The position numbers and the translations under genes were made by a program. From Janthinobacterium lividum (GTDB lineage: Bacteria > Pseudomonadota > Gammaproteobacteria > Steroidobacterales > Steroidobacteraceae), in contig CALPVO020000023.1 of assembly GCA_943327025.2 (NCBI GenBank), forward strand, positions 1 to 14,357: a stretch of DNA of 14,357 bases. The letters are read 5' to 3'. Positions 1 through 8,699 of this stretch are shown in pieces (the first letter of the stretch is position 1; the number at the start of each line of letters is the position of its first letter). A model generated the notes under the pieces. The model worked only from the letters and a program-made list of their open reading frames with translations. It was not told the origin of the DNA and made no database searches.

Positions 1-1097
1 CCTCCGCCGCCCTGCTGCTCGCCAGCCCACGCGGTGCCTTTGCTGCCAACGAAGCCCGCCCCGGCGGTGCCAGCGCAGCGCCCACGGCAAGCCATCCTTA
101 TCTGCTGCACTGGAACGAAAACCCCTATGGGCCACCCCCAGCGGCACGCGAAGCCATAGCCGGCACTATCCAGCAGACCTGCCGCTACCTGACCCCGGAC
201 GATGAAGACGCGCTGATTGCCCTGCTGGCGGGCCGGGAAGGGGTTACGCCACAGCAAATCGTCACGGGTACGGGTTCCGGAGAACTCCTCCGCGCCTTGG
301 GCCTGATGGTCGGGCGTCAGAGCGGCGAAATTGTCACCGCAGACCCGACCTACGATGAACTGGTGGAGTATGGTCGCCAGACCGGCGCGAAGATTGTCGC
401 CGTGCCGCTCGACAAGAACCTGCGGCAAGACCTCGACGCCATGCAGAAGCTCGTCACCGAAAAGACGCGCCTTGTGTACCTGTGCAATCCGCACAACCCG
501 AGTGGCACAGGCTTGAATGCCGGGCGCATCGCCAGCTTTATCGAAGCCATGCCGCCGCAAGTCATTGTGGTGGTGGACGAAGCGTACATCGAGTTTGCCA
601 ATGGTCCCGGCGTTAGCTCGCTCGTGCCCTTGCTGCGTACCGGCGCGAACATCGTCGTGCTCCGCACCTTCTCCAAGCTTTATGGCATGGCTGGCCTGCG
701 CTTTGGTTACGCCATCGCGCCCAAGGCGGTGGCGGAAGCCTTCGGGCCGCTACGTATGACCTGGTCCAATGTGTTCGCGGCCCCCGCCGTGCGCGCGGCC
801 TTGGGCGATGTCGAGTTCGCCTCCAACACGCGCCGCCGTATCCAAGCGAGCCGCTTGGCCATTACGGGTGAACTGGCGAACTTGGGCCTGCGCTATGCAG
901 AGCCGCAGGGCAACTTCGTGTTCTTCGACACGGGCATGCCCCATGCACGCTTCGCCGAACTGATGAAAGCCGAGCATGTCATCGTAGGACGCAAGTTCGC
1001 GCCCTACGACAGCTGGTGCCGCATTACCGTCGGCACGGAACCGGAAGTGGACTGGTTCCTGAAAACGCTGCGTAAGGTCATGGCCAAGGGGCTGTAA
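1..1097 (+). CDS. Histidinol-phosphate-aminotransferase-like PLP enzyme, probably exported (5' partial)
   Basis: The reading frame is open from base 3 through the TAA at 1095-1097, so the start lies left of the window; the TTG at 297 is internal. The fold-type I, class I/II aminotransferase features are clear: an N-terminal NENPYGPP motif (about 114-137), CNPHNPSGT (about 483-509), VVDEAYIEF and RTFSKLYGMAGLRFGYA. The PLP-binding lysine is encoded at 675-677. These are HisC-family hallmarks (histidinol phosphate plus 2-oxoglutarate exchange), but no his gene is nearby. The first visible residues, SAALLLASPRGAFA followed by a Gly/Ala-rich linker, look like the end of a Tat or Sec signal peptide, so this is probably an exported HisC-like aminotransferase of unknown substrate rather than the biosynthetic enzyme. 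That localisation is inference, because the N-terminus is missing. It converges on ybiT. Confidence 0.9.
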   Translation, partial: SAALLLASPRGAFAANEARPGGASAAPTASHPYLLHWNENPYGPPPAAREAIAGTIQQTCRYLTPDDEDALIALLAGREGVTPQQIVTGTGSGELLRALGLMVGRQSGEIVTADPTYDELVEYGRQTGAKIVAVPLDKNLRQDLDAMQKLVTEKTRLVYLCNPHNPSGTGLNAGRIASFIEAMPPQVIVVVDEAYIEFANGPGVSSLVPLLRTGANIVVLRTFSKLYGMAGLRFGYAIAPKAVAEAFGPLRMTWSNVFAAPAVRAALGDVEFASNTRRRIQASRLAITGELANLGLRYAEPQGNFVFFDTGMPHARFAELMKAEHVIVGRKFAPYDSWCRITVGTEPEVDWFLKTLRKVMAKGL

Positions 1098-1104
1098 GCC
1101 CCTT
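1086..1104. terminator. Stem-loop overlapping the aminotransferase stop codon
   Basis: A perfect 8-bp inverted repeat (aaggggct, 1086-1093; agcccctt, 1097-1104) has a 3-nt loop and spans the TAA stop. It lies between two convergent genes, so it could act as a terminator. No T-tract follows on either strand, so classical rho-independent function is uncertain. Confidence 0.4.
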
Positions 1105-1157
1105 CGGACGTCCTGCTGCCAGCGCCAAGGCACTGGTCAGCAAAGAAAGGCAGTCGA

Positions 1158-2762
1158 CTAACCCTGCAAGCCTTGCGAGGCCAGGTACTCGTCGTAGGTG
1201 CCGTGGAAGTCTTCCACGATACCGCCGGGCTTGATTTCGAGGATACGGGTCGCCAAGCCGTTCACGAACTCGCGGTCATGCGAGACGAAGAGCAAGGTGC
1301 CCGGGTACTTCTCGAGGCCAATCTGCAGCGACTCAATGGTTTCCATGTCCATGTGGTTGGTGGGTTCGTCCATCAGGATGACGTTCGGCCGCTGTAGCAT
1401 CAGCTTGCCGTAGATCATGCGGCCCTTCTCGCCGCCCGACAGCACCTTCACGAACTTCTTCATCTCGTCGCCCGAAAACAGCAAGCGCCCCAAGGTGGCA
1501 CGCACGATGGGCTGGTCGTCAGCTTTGCCGGACCAACGCGACATCCACTCGTAGAGGTCCATCTTCTCGGCGAACTCGGCTTGCGGGTCCTGCGGCATGT
1601 AGCCCACCTGAGCGTTTTCCACCCAGGTGACCGTGCCCTTGGAGGGCTGCAGGTTGCCAGCCAGCACCTGCATGAGCGTGGTCTTGCCGATACCGTTGGG
1701 GCCGATGATGGCGATGCGCTCACCCGCTTCCACGTTGAAGCTGATGTTCTGCAACACGGGCGTGTCTGTGCCCGGATAGGTGAACGACACCTTCTCCACG
1801 CCAAAAGCGTTACGGTAGAGCTTCTTCGCCTGTTCGAACCGGATGTACGGGTTCTGACGCGAAGACGGACGAATTTCTTCCAGCTTGATCTTGTCGAGCT
1901 GCTTCTTGCGCGAAGTAGCCTGACGCGCCTTCGAGGCATTCGCGGAGAAGCGACGCACGAATTCCTGCAGTTCCGCGATGCGGTCGGCGGCCTTGGCATT
2001 GGAAGCTTCAACACGCTCGCGGGCCTGCATCGAGGCCAGCATGAAGTCGTCGTAGTTGCCCGGGTAGATCTTCAGTTGCTGGAAGTCCAAGTCCGCCATG
2101 TGCGTGCACACCTGGTTCAGGAAGTGGCGATCATGGCTGATGATGATCATGGTGGAGTTGGACTGGTTCAGCACACTCTCCAGCCAATGGATGGAGTGAA
2201 TGTCCAGGTTGTTGGTGGGCTCGTCCAGCAGCAACACGTCGGGGTTGGAAAACAGCGCCTGCGCCAGCAATACGCGCAGCTTTAGGCCGGGCGGAACTTC
2301 GCGCATGGGGCCGTAGTGCAGTTCGGGGCCGATACCGGCGTCCGTCAGAATGCTCGCGGCGCGGCTTTCAGCATCGTAGCCGCCATACTCGGCAAACTGC
2401 CCTTCCAGTTCAGCGGCGCGCATGTAGTCGTCGTCGGTGGCATCGGGCTTGGCGTAGAGACGGTCGCGCTCGGTCATGGCGGCCCACATCTCGCGGTGGC
2501 CCTGCATGACGGTGTCGATGACGCGTTCGTCCTCGTACCCGAACTGGTTCTGGCTCAATTTGCCCAGCCGCATGCCCGCTTGCAGCATGACTTCACCGGA
2601 ACTTTGCTCCAAGTCGCCGCCCAGAATCTTCATGAGGGTGGACTTGCCACAGCCGTTGGCGCCGATGAGGCCGTAGCGGTTGCTGTCGGTGAACTTCACC
2701 GTCACGCCCTCGAACAGGGGCTTGGCACCAAATTGGATAGAGATATTGGAGGTGGAAAGCAT
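1158..2762 (-). CDS. ybiT: ABC-F ATPase, YbiT type
   Basis: This cytosolic protein of 534 aa has two ABC domains and no membrane segments, as in ABC-F translation factors that bind the ribosomal E site. Domain 1 has Walker [10 protein letters not shown] (34-42), Walker B LLLDEP (177-182) and SHDR (209-212). Domain 2 has Walker [10 protein letters not shown] (354-362), signature LSGGEKGR (441-448), Walker B VILMDEP (461-467) and SHDR (494-497). The first signature is degenerate (VPPGLKLR, 156-163), as in E. coli YbiT (VAPGWKLR). The interdomain linker, about 240-312 ([22 protein letters not shown]-like), also matches YbiT closely. ATG 2762 is preferred over an in-frame upstream ATG at 2810, because [12 protein letters not shown] aligns with the YbiT N-terminus. 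It is divergent from the permease operon. The exact ribosomal role of YbiT is not settled by sequence. Confidence 0.96.
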   Translation of the reverse strand: MLSTSNISIQFGAKPLFEGVTVKFTDSNRYGLIGANGCGKSTLMKILGGDLEQSSGEVMLQAGMRLGKLSQNQFGYEDERVIDTVMQGHREMWAAMTERDRLYAKPDATDDDYMRAAELEGQFAEYGGYDAESRAASILTDAGIGPELHYGPMREVPPGLKLRVLLAQALFSNPDVLLLDEPTNNLDIHSIHWLESVLNQSNSTMIIISHDRHFLNQVCTHMADLDFQQLKIYPGNYDDFMLASMQARERVEASNAKAADRIAELQEFVRRFSANASKARQATSRKKQLDKIKLEEIRPSSRQNPYIRFEQAKKLYRNAFGVEKVSFTYPGTDTPVLQNISFNVEAGERIAIIGPNGIGKTTLMQVLAGNLQPSKGTVTWVENAQVGYMPQDPQAEFAEKMDLYEWMSRWSGKADDQPIVRATLGRLLFSGDEMKKFVKVLSGGEKGRMIYGKLMLQRPNVILMDEPTNHMDMETIESLQIGLEKYPGTLLFVSHDREFVNGLATRILEIKPGGIVEDFHGTYDEYLASQGLQG

Positions 2763-2788
2763 GGCAGTCTCGAGTGGTCTAGCCCGCC

Positions 2789-2794
2789 ATTGTA
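2789..2794 (-). promoter_or_regulatory. Candidate -10 element for ybiT
   Basis: On the minus strand this reads TACAAT (5 of 6 to the sigma-70 -10 consensus), 27 nt upstream of the ybiT ATG in the 79-bp divergent gap. No convincing -35 element sits at 16-18 bp, so the assignment is tentative. Confidence 0.3.
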
Positions 2795-2841
2795 CCGTGG
2801 GCTGTGCCATGATGCGGCAGGCTCTTACAACCGCCGAGGGG

Positions 2842-4341
2842 ATGCCCGTGTCGCAAGAGAAAAGTACTCCAGAAACCTGCGCCGACGCCCGCCTCCTAGC
2901 GGAACTTGGCTATTCCCAAGACCTGCACCGCCGGCTCGGTCGGTTCACCAATTTCGCGGTGTCTTTTTCCATTATCTGCATCCTGTCGGGCGGTATCACG
3001 GCCTTCCCGGCCGCCCTTGGCGCGGGCGGCGGACTCTCCATCGGAATTGGTTGGTTGGTAGGGGCCGGCTTCGCTCTGGTCGTCGCCCTCGCCATGGCGC
3101 AAATCGCCTCCGCCTTCCCAACCGCCGGCGGCCTCTATCACTGGGGTTCTATCCTCGGGAACCGGGGGTTTGGCTGGGCCACGGCTTGGTTCAATCTGCT
3201 CGGCCTCATCTTGGTCTGCGCTGCAGTGAACTTCGGTGTCTACGACCCCTTCTTCAAGACCTTGGTGGCACCGATGCTGGGTTTCGACACCAGCCACTGG
3301 GGTGCAAGCCACCAATTCGGTTTTCTGGCCGCCGTTACCGCCTCGCAAGCCCTGCTCAACCACCGCTTCGTGAAACTCACCACGCGTCTGGTGGATTTCT
3401 CGGGTTACCTCATCTTCGTAGTCACCGTGCTGCTCATCGCTTCGCTGTGGCTGTGGGCGCGGCCCGCCGGCGCCGGATGGCCAGATTTTTCCCGCTTGGT
3501 CACGTTCACCAATTTCACCGGTAGCGAAGGCAGTTTGTGGCCGGCCTCCGGGAACACGCTGCAAGTTTTCCTTTGTGGCCTGCTGCTGACCATCTACACC
3601 ATCACGGGCTTCGACGCATCAGCGCATACGGCCGAAGAAACCCATGACGCCGCGACGAACGTGCCGAAGGGCATCATCAGTTCGGTCGTGTGGTCGGGTT
3701 TGTTCGGCTACGCCATGGTCGCCACCTTCGTGTTGGTCATGCCGGACCTTCGGCATCAGGTAACACTCGGCTCCGGCTTCTTCGCGGACTTGCTGCGCAA
3801 CATCCCCAGCCCCGTTCGCTTCGCGCTGGCCATTTCCCTGTTCGTGGCGAACTATCTCTGCGCGCTCGCTTGCCTGCTGTCGACATCCCGCATGGTGTTC
3901 GCGTTCGCGCGCGACGGCGGACTGCCAGCGTCCAAACTACTGGCCAAGGTCGAACCCACGCAAGGGGCGCCGGTTGCAGCCATCTGGTCGGCTGCCGTTG
4001 CGGCCATTGCCATGACGCTCTACGCAGAGGCCTTCGCCGTGCTCGCCACGGCGTGTGCCGTGTTCTTGTACGTGTCGTACGTCATGCCTATTGCCGCCGG
4101 CTTGTTCGTCGAGGGCAAGAAGTGGCAGCGCAAAGGCCCGTTCACCCTCGGCATCTGGTCACGCCCAATAGCCGTTCTCGCTATTCTGGGCGGCGTAACG
4201 CTCATCTGGGTGGGCATCCAGCCGCCGAACGACAAGGTGCTTACCCTGTTGCTGGGTCTAGGGGCGTTCCTGCTGGTCTACTGGTGGGTGCTCGGTGAAC
4301 GTGGCCGCTTCCGCGGCCCGCCCAAGGGCCTCGACCACTAA
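2842..4341 (+). CDS. APC superfamily amino acid/choline-type permease
   Basis: This 499-aa polytopic inner-membrane protein has about 12 predicted hydrophobic segments between residues 37 and 482. TM1 carries the SGGITAF helix break (49-55), and TM6 carries [13 protein letters not shown] (255-267) followed by the NVPKGI loop. That pattern is typical of the amino acid/choline (ACT, TC 2.A.3.4) branch of APC transporters, which import amino acids, GABA, polyamines or choline by proton symport. The specific substrate cannot be read from sequence. Start choice: GAGGGG at 2836-2841 abuts the ATG at 2842, so the real initiator may be the GTG at 2848, which has ideal 6-nt spacing; the protein changes by only two residues. 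Upstream in-frame ATGs at 2809 and 2812 lack a ribosome binding site. It is the first gene of a three-gene operon ending 5 nt before the next start. Confidence 0.92.
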   Translation: MPVSQEKSTPETCADARLLAELGYSQDLHRRLGRFTNFAVSFSIICILSGGITAFPAALGAGGGLSIGIGWLVGAGFALVVALAMAQIASAFPTAGGLYHWGSILGNRGFGWATAWFNLLGLILVCAAVNFGVYDPFFKTLVAPMLGFDTSHWGASHQFGFLAAVTASQALLNHRFVKLTTRLVDFSGYLIFVVTVLLIASLWLWARPAGAGWPDFSRLVTFTNFTGSEGSLWPASGNTLQVFLCGLLLTIYTITGFDASAHTAEETHDAATNVPKGIISSVVWSGLFGYAMVATFVLVMPDLRHQVTLGSGFFADLLRNIPSPVRFALAISLFVANYLCALACLLSTSRMVFAFARDGGLPASKLLAKVEPTQGAPVAAIWSAAVAAIAMTLYAEAFAVLATACAVFLYVSYVMPIAAGLFVEGKKWQRKGPFTLGIWSRPIAVLAILGGVTLIWVGIQPPNDKVLTLLLGLGAFLLVYWWVLGERGRFRGPPKGLDH

Positions 4342-4346
4342 ACACC

Positions 4347-5390
4347 ATGCGACGCATCGTCATTGCCAAGCCGGGCGGCTACGAGGCCCTGCAACTGGTA
4401 GAAGCGCCAGATCCGGTCCCTGGTCCCGGCGAGGTGCGTGTGCGGGTGGAAGCCTGCGGCGTGAACTATGCGGATGGCATCATCCGCATGGGGCTTTACG
4501 CGAGCGCCAAGGAACTCCACGGCTACCCCATCACGCCGGGTTTCGAAGTGGCCGGCGTCATCGATGCCATCGGCCCGACGCCGGCAGGTGCCCCGCCCAC
4601 CACCCTGCAACTCGGCCAAAGAGTCGTCGCGCTCACGCTTTTTGGTGGCTACACCAGCCACTTGTGCCTAGCCACCCACTACGTCTTCCCCTTGCCCGAC
4701 AACCTCACCACGCAGCAAGCGGCTGCCTTGCCGGCGGTATTCCTGACGGCCTGGTTCATGGTTCACGAGCAGTTGCACCCTCGCCCGGGTCAGCGCTGGC
4801 TGGTCCACTCTGCCGCCGGCGGCGTCGGCGGCGCCTTGGTGCAATTGGGCCGCCTTTGTGGCGCGGAAGTCACCGGCGTGGTTGGTGCCGCACACAAAGT
4901 CGACGCAGTGCTCGCCATGGGCGCCTCGCAGGCCATCGATAAATCCGGCGGCGATTGGCGCTTGGCGGCCCAACTGATGGCGCCTGATGGCTTCGACGCT
5001 GTCTTCGACGCCAATGGCGTGGCTACACTCGGCGATAGCTATCGTCTGCTCGCCCCGATGGGCAAGCTGTTCATCTTCGGGTTCGCCTCCATGCTGCCCC
5101 GCAATGGGCGACTGAACTGGCTGCGGTTGGCTTGGGATTGGCTGCGCACGCCGCGCTTCAACCCCATGCACATGACCCAGTCCAATCGCAGTGTCATGGC
5201 GGCCAATCTCAGCTTCCTGTCCAGCCATGCTCCACTGTTGTCCGCTGGCATGGTGTGGTTGCTTGAGCGGTTCGCCAACGGCGAACTCCAGCCACCCCCG
5301 GTCGAAACGTTCGCTTTGGCCGCAGCGGCAGACGCACACCGCAGAATTGAATCGGGCCAAACCATCGGCAAGTTGGTGCTGGTGCCGTGA
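4347..5390 (+). CDS. MDR-family NAD(P)H quinone oxidoreductase, VAT1-like
   Basis: A 347-aa medium-chain dehydrogenase/reductase. The GroES-like domain carries VEACGVNYADGIIRMGLY (34-51) and PGFEVAGV (64-71). The Rossmann nucleotide-binding loop is HSAAGGVGGALVQ (154-166), the AxxGxxGxxxxQ type of the quinone oxidoreductase branch. The Cys/His/Glu ligands of catalytic and structural zinc are absent, so it should be a zinc-independent reductase using NAD(P)H. The NRSVMAANLSFL segment in the C-terminal third resembles vesicle amine transport protein 1 (VAT1) homologues, whose natural substrates are poorly defined. It starts 5 nt after the permease stop without a clear Shine-Dalgarno, and its TGA overlaps the GTG start of the GMC gene, so the three genes are likely translated together. 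Annotation to family is firm; the substrate is unknown. Confidence 0.93.
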   Translation: MRRIVIAKPGGYEALQLVEAPDPVPGPGEVRVRVEACGVNYADGIIRMGLYASAKELHGYPITPGFEVAGVIDAIGPTPAGAPPTTLQLGQRVVALTLFGGYTSHLCLATHYVFPLPDNLTTQQAAALPAVFLTAWFMVHEQLHPRPGQRWLVHSAAGGVGGALVQLGRLCGAEVTGVVGAAHKVDAVLAMGASQAIDKSGGDWRLAAQLMAPDGFDAVFDANGVATLGDSYRLLAPMGKLFIFGFASMLPRNGRLNWLRLAWDWLRTPRFNPMHMTQSNRSVMAANLSFLSSHAPLLSAGMVWLLERFANGELQPPPVETFALAAAADAHRRIESGQTIGKLVLVP

Positions 5391-7039
5391 GGGGCACGAA
5401 ACCCGTCTCCTTCGACTACGTCGTCGTGGGCGGAGGCACCGCAGGCACGCTGCTCGCCAACCGACTCAGCGCCTGCGGCAAGCACAGCGTGTTGTTGCTC
5501 GAGGCCGGTGGTGGCAACGCCTACCCGTGGATTCATATCCCGGTCGGTTACCTTTACTGCATAGACAATCCGCGCACCGATTGGTGCCTGCGTACCGCCC
5601 CCGAGCCCGGACTGAACGGCCGCAGCCTGCTCTACCCGCGCGGCAAGACTCTCGGTGGCTGTTCGAGCATCAACGGCATGATCTACATGCGCGGGCAGGC
5701 ACGCGACTACAACCATTGGGCTGAAGTGACCGGCGACCGCGAGTGGTCTTGGGAAAACTGCCTACCCGATTTCGTCCGGCACGAAAGCCACCACTCGCTC
5801 GACGCCGCACCTAGCGCCAGCCCTTGGCATGGCAAGACCGGCGAATGGCGTGTGGAAAAGCAACGCCTGCACTGGGAGCTGCTCGACGCCGTGGCGCTGG
5901 CTGCACAAGAAACCGGCATTCCCGCCACGGAAGATTTCAATCGCGGCACCAACGAAGGCGTCGGGTACTTCGAGGTGAACCAAAAACAAGGCTGGCGCTG
6001 GAATACTACCAAGGCCTTCCTGAAGCCTGCCCTGCAGCGTCGCAATCTCACTGTGTGGACGCACGCTCAAGCTACCCGCCTCAACTGGTTGCGCAATCAC
6101 GACGGACAACTACGCTGTAGCGGCGTCAGTTTGGTGCGTGGTAGTCAGAGGACGGTCATCGAAGTTGACGCTCGGCGGGAAGTCCTACTCGCGGCAGGCG
6201 CCATTGCCTCGCCCCACTTGCTGCAGCTGTCTGGCATAGGCGCCCCAGACCTTCTGCGTACTGCCGGTCTGCCGGTGGAACACGCCTTGCCGGGCGTCGG
6301 CGCCAACCTGCAAGACCACCTCCAATTGCGTACCGCGTGGCGCGTGCAGGGAGCGCGTACGCTGAATACGCTGTACCAATCTTGGTGGCACAAGGCCGCG
6401 ATGGCCCTGCAATACGCCTTGTGGCAAAAGGGCCCATTAAGCATGGCGCCTTCGCAGCTCGGCGTATTCACTCGCAGCCGAACGGAACTGGCCTGGCCAG
6501 ACCTTGAGTTCCATGTGCAGCCGTTGACTCTGCCCGCCTTCGGTCAACCTCTGGATTCGTTCCCGGCATTTACCGCAAGCGTTTGCCACTTGAACCCCAG
6601 CAGTCGCGGCACCGTACGGACTGCATCGCCCGACCCCATGGCCGCTCCGGTCATTGCGCCGAACTATCTCTCTACCGACGAAGACCGCTCGACAGCTGTA
6701 ACTGCCTTGCGCGTGGCACGCAATCTGGTGCAACAGCCAGCCTTGGCGCACTACCAACCGCAAGAGTTCAAGCCAGGCCCGGCGCTACAAACGGATGCAG
6801 AACTGCTGCGCGCCGCCGGTGATGTTGGCACGACGATCTTCCATCCGGTGGGCACTACCCGCATGGGCCAGGCGAGCGACCCTCAAACGGTAGTGGATTC
6901 ACGGCTAAGGGTGCGCGGTATTGCTGGCCTGCGCGTGGTGGATGCCGGTGTCATGCCCAACATCACCAGTGGTAACACGGCGAGCCCCACACTGATGATT
7001 GCCGAAAAGGCAGCGCGCTGGATCCTCGCCGACGCGTGA
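5387..7039 (+). CDS. GMC-family FAD oxidoreductase (choline/alcohol dehydrogenase-like)
   Basis: This 550-aa flavoprotein of the glucose-methanol-choline family oxidises an alcohol group with FAD. The FAD-binding GGGTAG loop is at 15-20, with the acidic LLLEAGG at the end of the second strand (about 37-42). GMC signature 1 (PRGKTLGGCSSINGMIYMRG) is at 84-103 and signature 2 (GAIASPHLLQLSGIG) at 271-285. The catalytic pair is His486 (in FHPVGTTRMG) and Asn530 (in ITSGNTASPT). A His-Asn pair 44 residues apart is the arrangement known from choline oxidase (His466/Asn510), which suggests but does not prove a choline- or alcohol-type substrate. The GTG start overlaps the preceding stop as GTGA; the next in-frame GTG lies inside the FAD strand and would destroy it. 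No signal peptide is visible. BetA is one alternative, but BetB and BetI are absent. Confidence 0.93.
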   Translation: MRGTKPVSFDYVVVGGGTAGTLLANRLSACGKHSVLLLEAGGGNAYPWIHIPVGYLYCIDNPRTDWCLRTAPEPGLNGRSLLYPRGKTLGGCSSINGMIYMRGQARDYNHWAEVTGDREWSWENCLPDFVRHESHHSLDAAPSASPWHGKTGEWRVEKQRLHWELLDAVALAAQETGIPATEDFNRGTNEGVGYFEVNQKQGWRWNTTKAFLKPALQRRNLTVWTHAQATRLNWLRNHDGQLRCSGVSLVRGSQRTVIEVDARREVLLAAGAIASPHLLQLSGIGAPDLLRTAGLPVEHALPGVGANLQDHLQLRTAWRVQGARTLNTLYQSWWHKAAMALQYALWQKGPLSMAPSQLGVFTRSRTELAWPDLEFHVQPLTLPAFGQPLDSFPAFTASVCHLNPSSRGTVRTASPDPMAAPVIAPNYLSTDEDRSTAVTALRVARNLVQQPALAHYQPQEFKPGPALQTDAELLRAAGDVGTTIFHPVGTTRMGQASDPQTVVDSRLRVRGIAGLRVVDAGVMPNITSGNTASPTLMIAEKAARWILADA

Positions 7040-7060
7040 CCAGGCAGAAGCCTCCGCCTG

Positions 7061-7080
7061 CGCCTTCGCCTTCGCCTTCG
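7061..7080. repeat. Hexanucleotide tandem repeat cgcctt
   Basis: Three exact copies of cgcctt plus a further cg lie between the converging GMC and BVMO genes. This is a simple microsatellite-like tract with no clear function. Confidence 0.8.
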
Positions 7081-7117
7081 CAACCATCGAACCCCAATCA
7101 TGAGCGTCCCACGTGGA

Positions 7118-7153
7118 TAGACGTCCCTCAGTGATTAGACGTCGCTCAGCGAG
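7118..7153. repeat. Imperfect 18-bp tandem duplication
   Basis: Two abutting 18-bp units, 7118-7135 and 7136-7153, agree at 15 of 18 bases (tagacgtccctcagtgat, then tagacgtcgctcagcgag). The second unit includes the stop codon of the BVMO gene. A short dyad (tgagcg 7101-7106, cgctca 7143-7148) brackets the unit pair and could fold as a hairpin between the convergent genes. Confidence 0.6.
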
Positions 7154-8624
7154 AACCCTTCGTAAACTCGAGTGTGCCGTCGCGCAATGGGCGCCAGCGG
7201 AGCATGGCCAAGTCGAATAGAAAATTCTGCTTGAAGCGCCAAGGCAACCCGGCGCCCTGTTTCGGGAAGATATCTACGGAGCGTTGCACATAGCCCGCAC
7301 GGAACTCCAACAAAGGGTGCGGCTGCAGCGTGCTGGCATCGCAACGCGGGCGCACCATCGTGTAGCCCTTCCGTTCCATCAAGCGCAACACGCGACAAAT
7401 CCAGCGGGAAACCAAGTCGGCGCGGAGCGTCCAGGAAGCGTTGATGTAGCCCACACAGAAACTGATATTCGGGAGGTTGCCGAGCATGATGCCTTGGTAG
7501 GCATAAGTGGCCCCGAGGTCCACCGGCACTCCATCCACCTGCACCTTAAGACCACCACCCGGAAGCAGGCGCAAGCCAGTCGCGGTGACGATAACGTCAG
7601 CCGGCAGTTCGCGACCGCTCTGCAGTCGAATTCCCCCAGCGGTAAAAGCCTCGATTTGGTCGGTGACGATTTCCGCCTTGCCGCTGCGAATGGCGCGGAA
7701 CAAATCGCCGTCTGGCACCAAACACAAACGCTCATCCCACGGCTGGTAGCGCGGTGTGAGGTGCTTATCGATGTCGTATTCACGGCCGAGAAAGGCTCGC
7801 TGACCTTGGCGCAGGGCCTTGCGAATGACATTCGGCCAGCGACGTGCAATTTGGTAAGTGACCAAGCTGTACGCCACTTGTTTGGCCCGGACCAACGAAT
7901 GCGCCAAGCCGGCCGGCAGCCACTTGCGTAGAAAATTCGCCAGCGGGTCTTTCGACGGCAGCGAGGCAATCCAGGTAGGCGACCGCTGGAGCATCGTGAC
8001 GTGCTCCGCTAGCGGCACCATGGCGGGCACCAACGTTACCGCGGTGGCCCCACTACCCACGACCACTACCCGCTTCCCGGTGTAGTCGAAGCCTTCGGGC
8101 CAAAACTGCGGATGGATTCGCTGGCCGCTGAACGTTTCCTCACCCGGGAACGACGGAGCATGCCCCTGCTCGTAGTCATAGTAGCCCGTGCACAAATGCA
8201 GGAAACGGCAGGACAGTTCCTGCACGGCCCGTTCTGGCCCAACCTCTACCGTGACTTTCCATCGCGCAATGGCGCTATCCCAAGACGCCGCAACGGCACG
8301 ATGATGTAATCGAATGTGTTGGTCGATACCCGTGTCTTTAGCCGTGTCCTTCATGTACTGCAGGATGGTGGCGCCATCCGCCAGCGACCTCTCTCCCCGC
8401 CACGGACGGAAGGGGAAGCCCAGCGTGTACATGTCCGAGTCGGAACGGATACCCGGGTAACGGAACAGGCTCCAAGTGCCACCCAGTTCAGCCCGGCTCT
8501 CCAGAATGGCGTAGCGTAGGTGGGGCAACTGGCGCTGCAAGTGCCAAGCGGCATCCACACCGGACAAACCGGCACCGATGATGAGGACGTCCAGTTCAAG
8601 CGCGTTGTTTTGCATGGGCGTCAT
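7146..8624 (-). CDS. ethA: EthA-type flavin-containing Baeyer-Villiger monooxygenase
   Basis: A 492-aa type I Baeyer-Villiger monooxygenase, which uses FAD, NADPH and O2 to convert ketones to esters or lactones or to oxidise sulfur. The FAD Rossmann motif GAGLSG is at 17-22 and the NADPH motif VGSGATA at 189-195. Between them sits the diagnostic BVMO fingerprint FSGQRIHPQFWP (165-176), matching FxGxxxHxxxW exactly. Segments such as GGTWSLFRYPGIRSDSDMYT (48-67), PWDERLCLVPDGDLFRAIR and NASWTLRADLVSR closely resemble Mycobacterium tuberculosis EthA, so the ethionamide-monooxygenase subfamily call is solid. ATG 8624 is used; a second ATG at 8615 is possible and neither has a strong ribosome binding site. 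It converges on the GMC gene across 106 bp and is divergent from gph. No EthR-like TetR regulator is adjacent. Confidence 0.95.
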   Translation of the reverse strand: MTPMQNNALELDVLIIGAGLSGVDAAWHLQRQLPHLRYAILESRAELGGTWSLFRYPGIRSDSDMYTLGFPFRPWRGERSLADGATILQYMKDTAKDTGIDQHIRLHHRAVAASWDSAIARWKVTVEVGPERAVQELSCRFLHLCTGYYDYEQGHAPSFPGEETFSGQRIHPQFWPEGFDYTGKRVVVVGSGATAVTLVPAMVPLAEHVTMLQRSPTWIASLPSKDPLANFLRKWLPAGLAHSLVRAKQVAYSLVTYQIARRWPNVIRKALRQGQRAFLGREYDIDKHLTPRYQPWDERLCLVPDGDLFRAIRSGKAEIVTDQIEAFTAGGIRLQSGRELPADVIVTATGLRLLPGGGLKVQVDGVPVDLGATYAYQGIMLGNLPNISFCVGYINASWTLRADLVSRWICRVLRLMERKGYTMVRPRCDASTLQPHPLLEFRAGYVQRSVDIFPKQGAGLPWRFKQNFLFDLAMLRWRPLRDGTLEFTKGSR

Positions 8625-8699
8625 GTTAGCAGCCTAGCCACCGAACCCACATCGCAGCGAGTCGGACTCGTACAGGACAAGCGTAAGGCGTGAGTTTTC

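Noticed and set aside
2316..3524. A 402-codon plus-strand open frame across the ybiT 5' region and the permease
   Set aside because: It is antisense to ybiT and out of frame with the permease, with no family resemblance and arginine/proline-rich composition.
4668..5360. A 230-codon minus-strand open frame opposite the quinone oxidoreductase
   Set aside because: It is antisense to a well-supported MDR gene, with no motif or ribosome binding site.
5387..7039. Naming the GMC gene betA
   Set aside because: The catalytic His-Asn spacing fits choline oxidation, but GMC enzymes share it for many alcohols, and betB, betI and betT are not adjacent.
7061..7153. Possible CRISPR-like repeats
   Set aside because: The repeats are short, adjoining without unique spacers, and there are no cas genes in the window.
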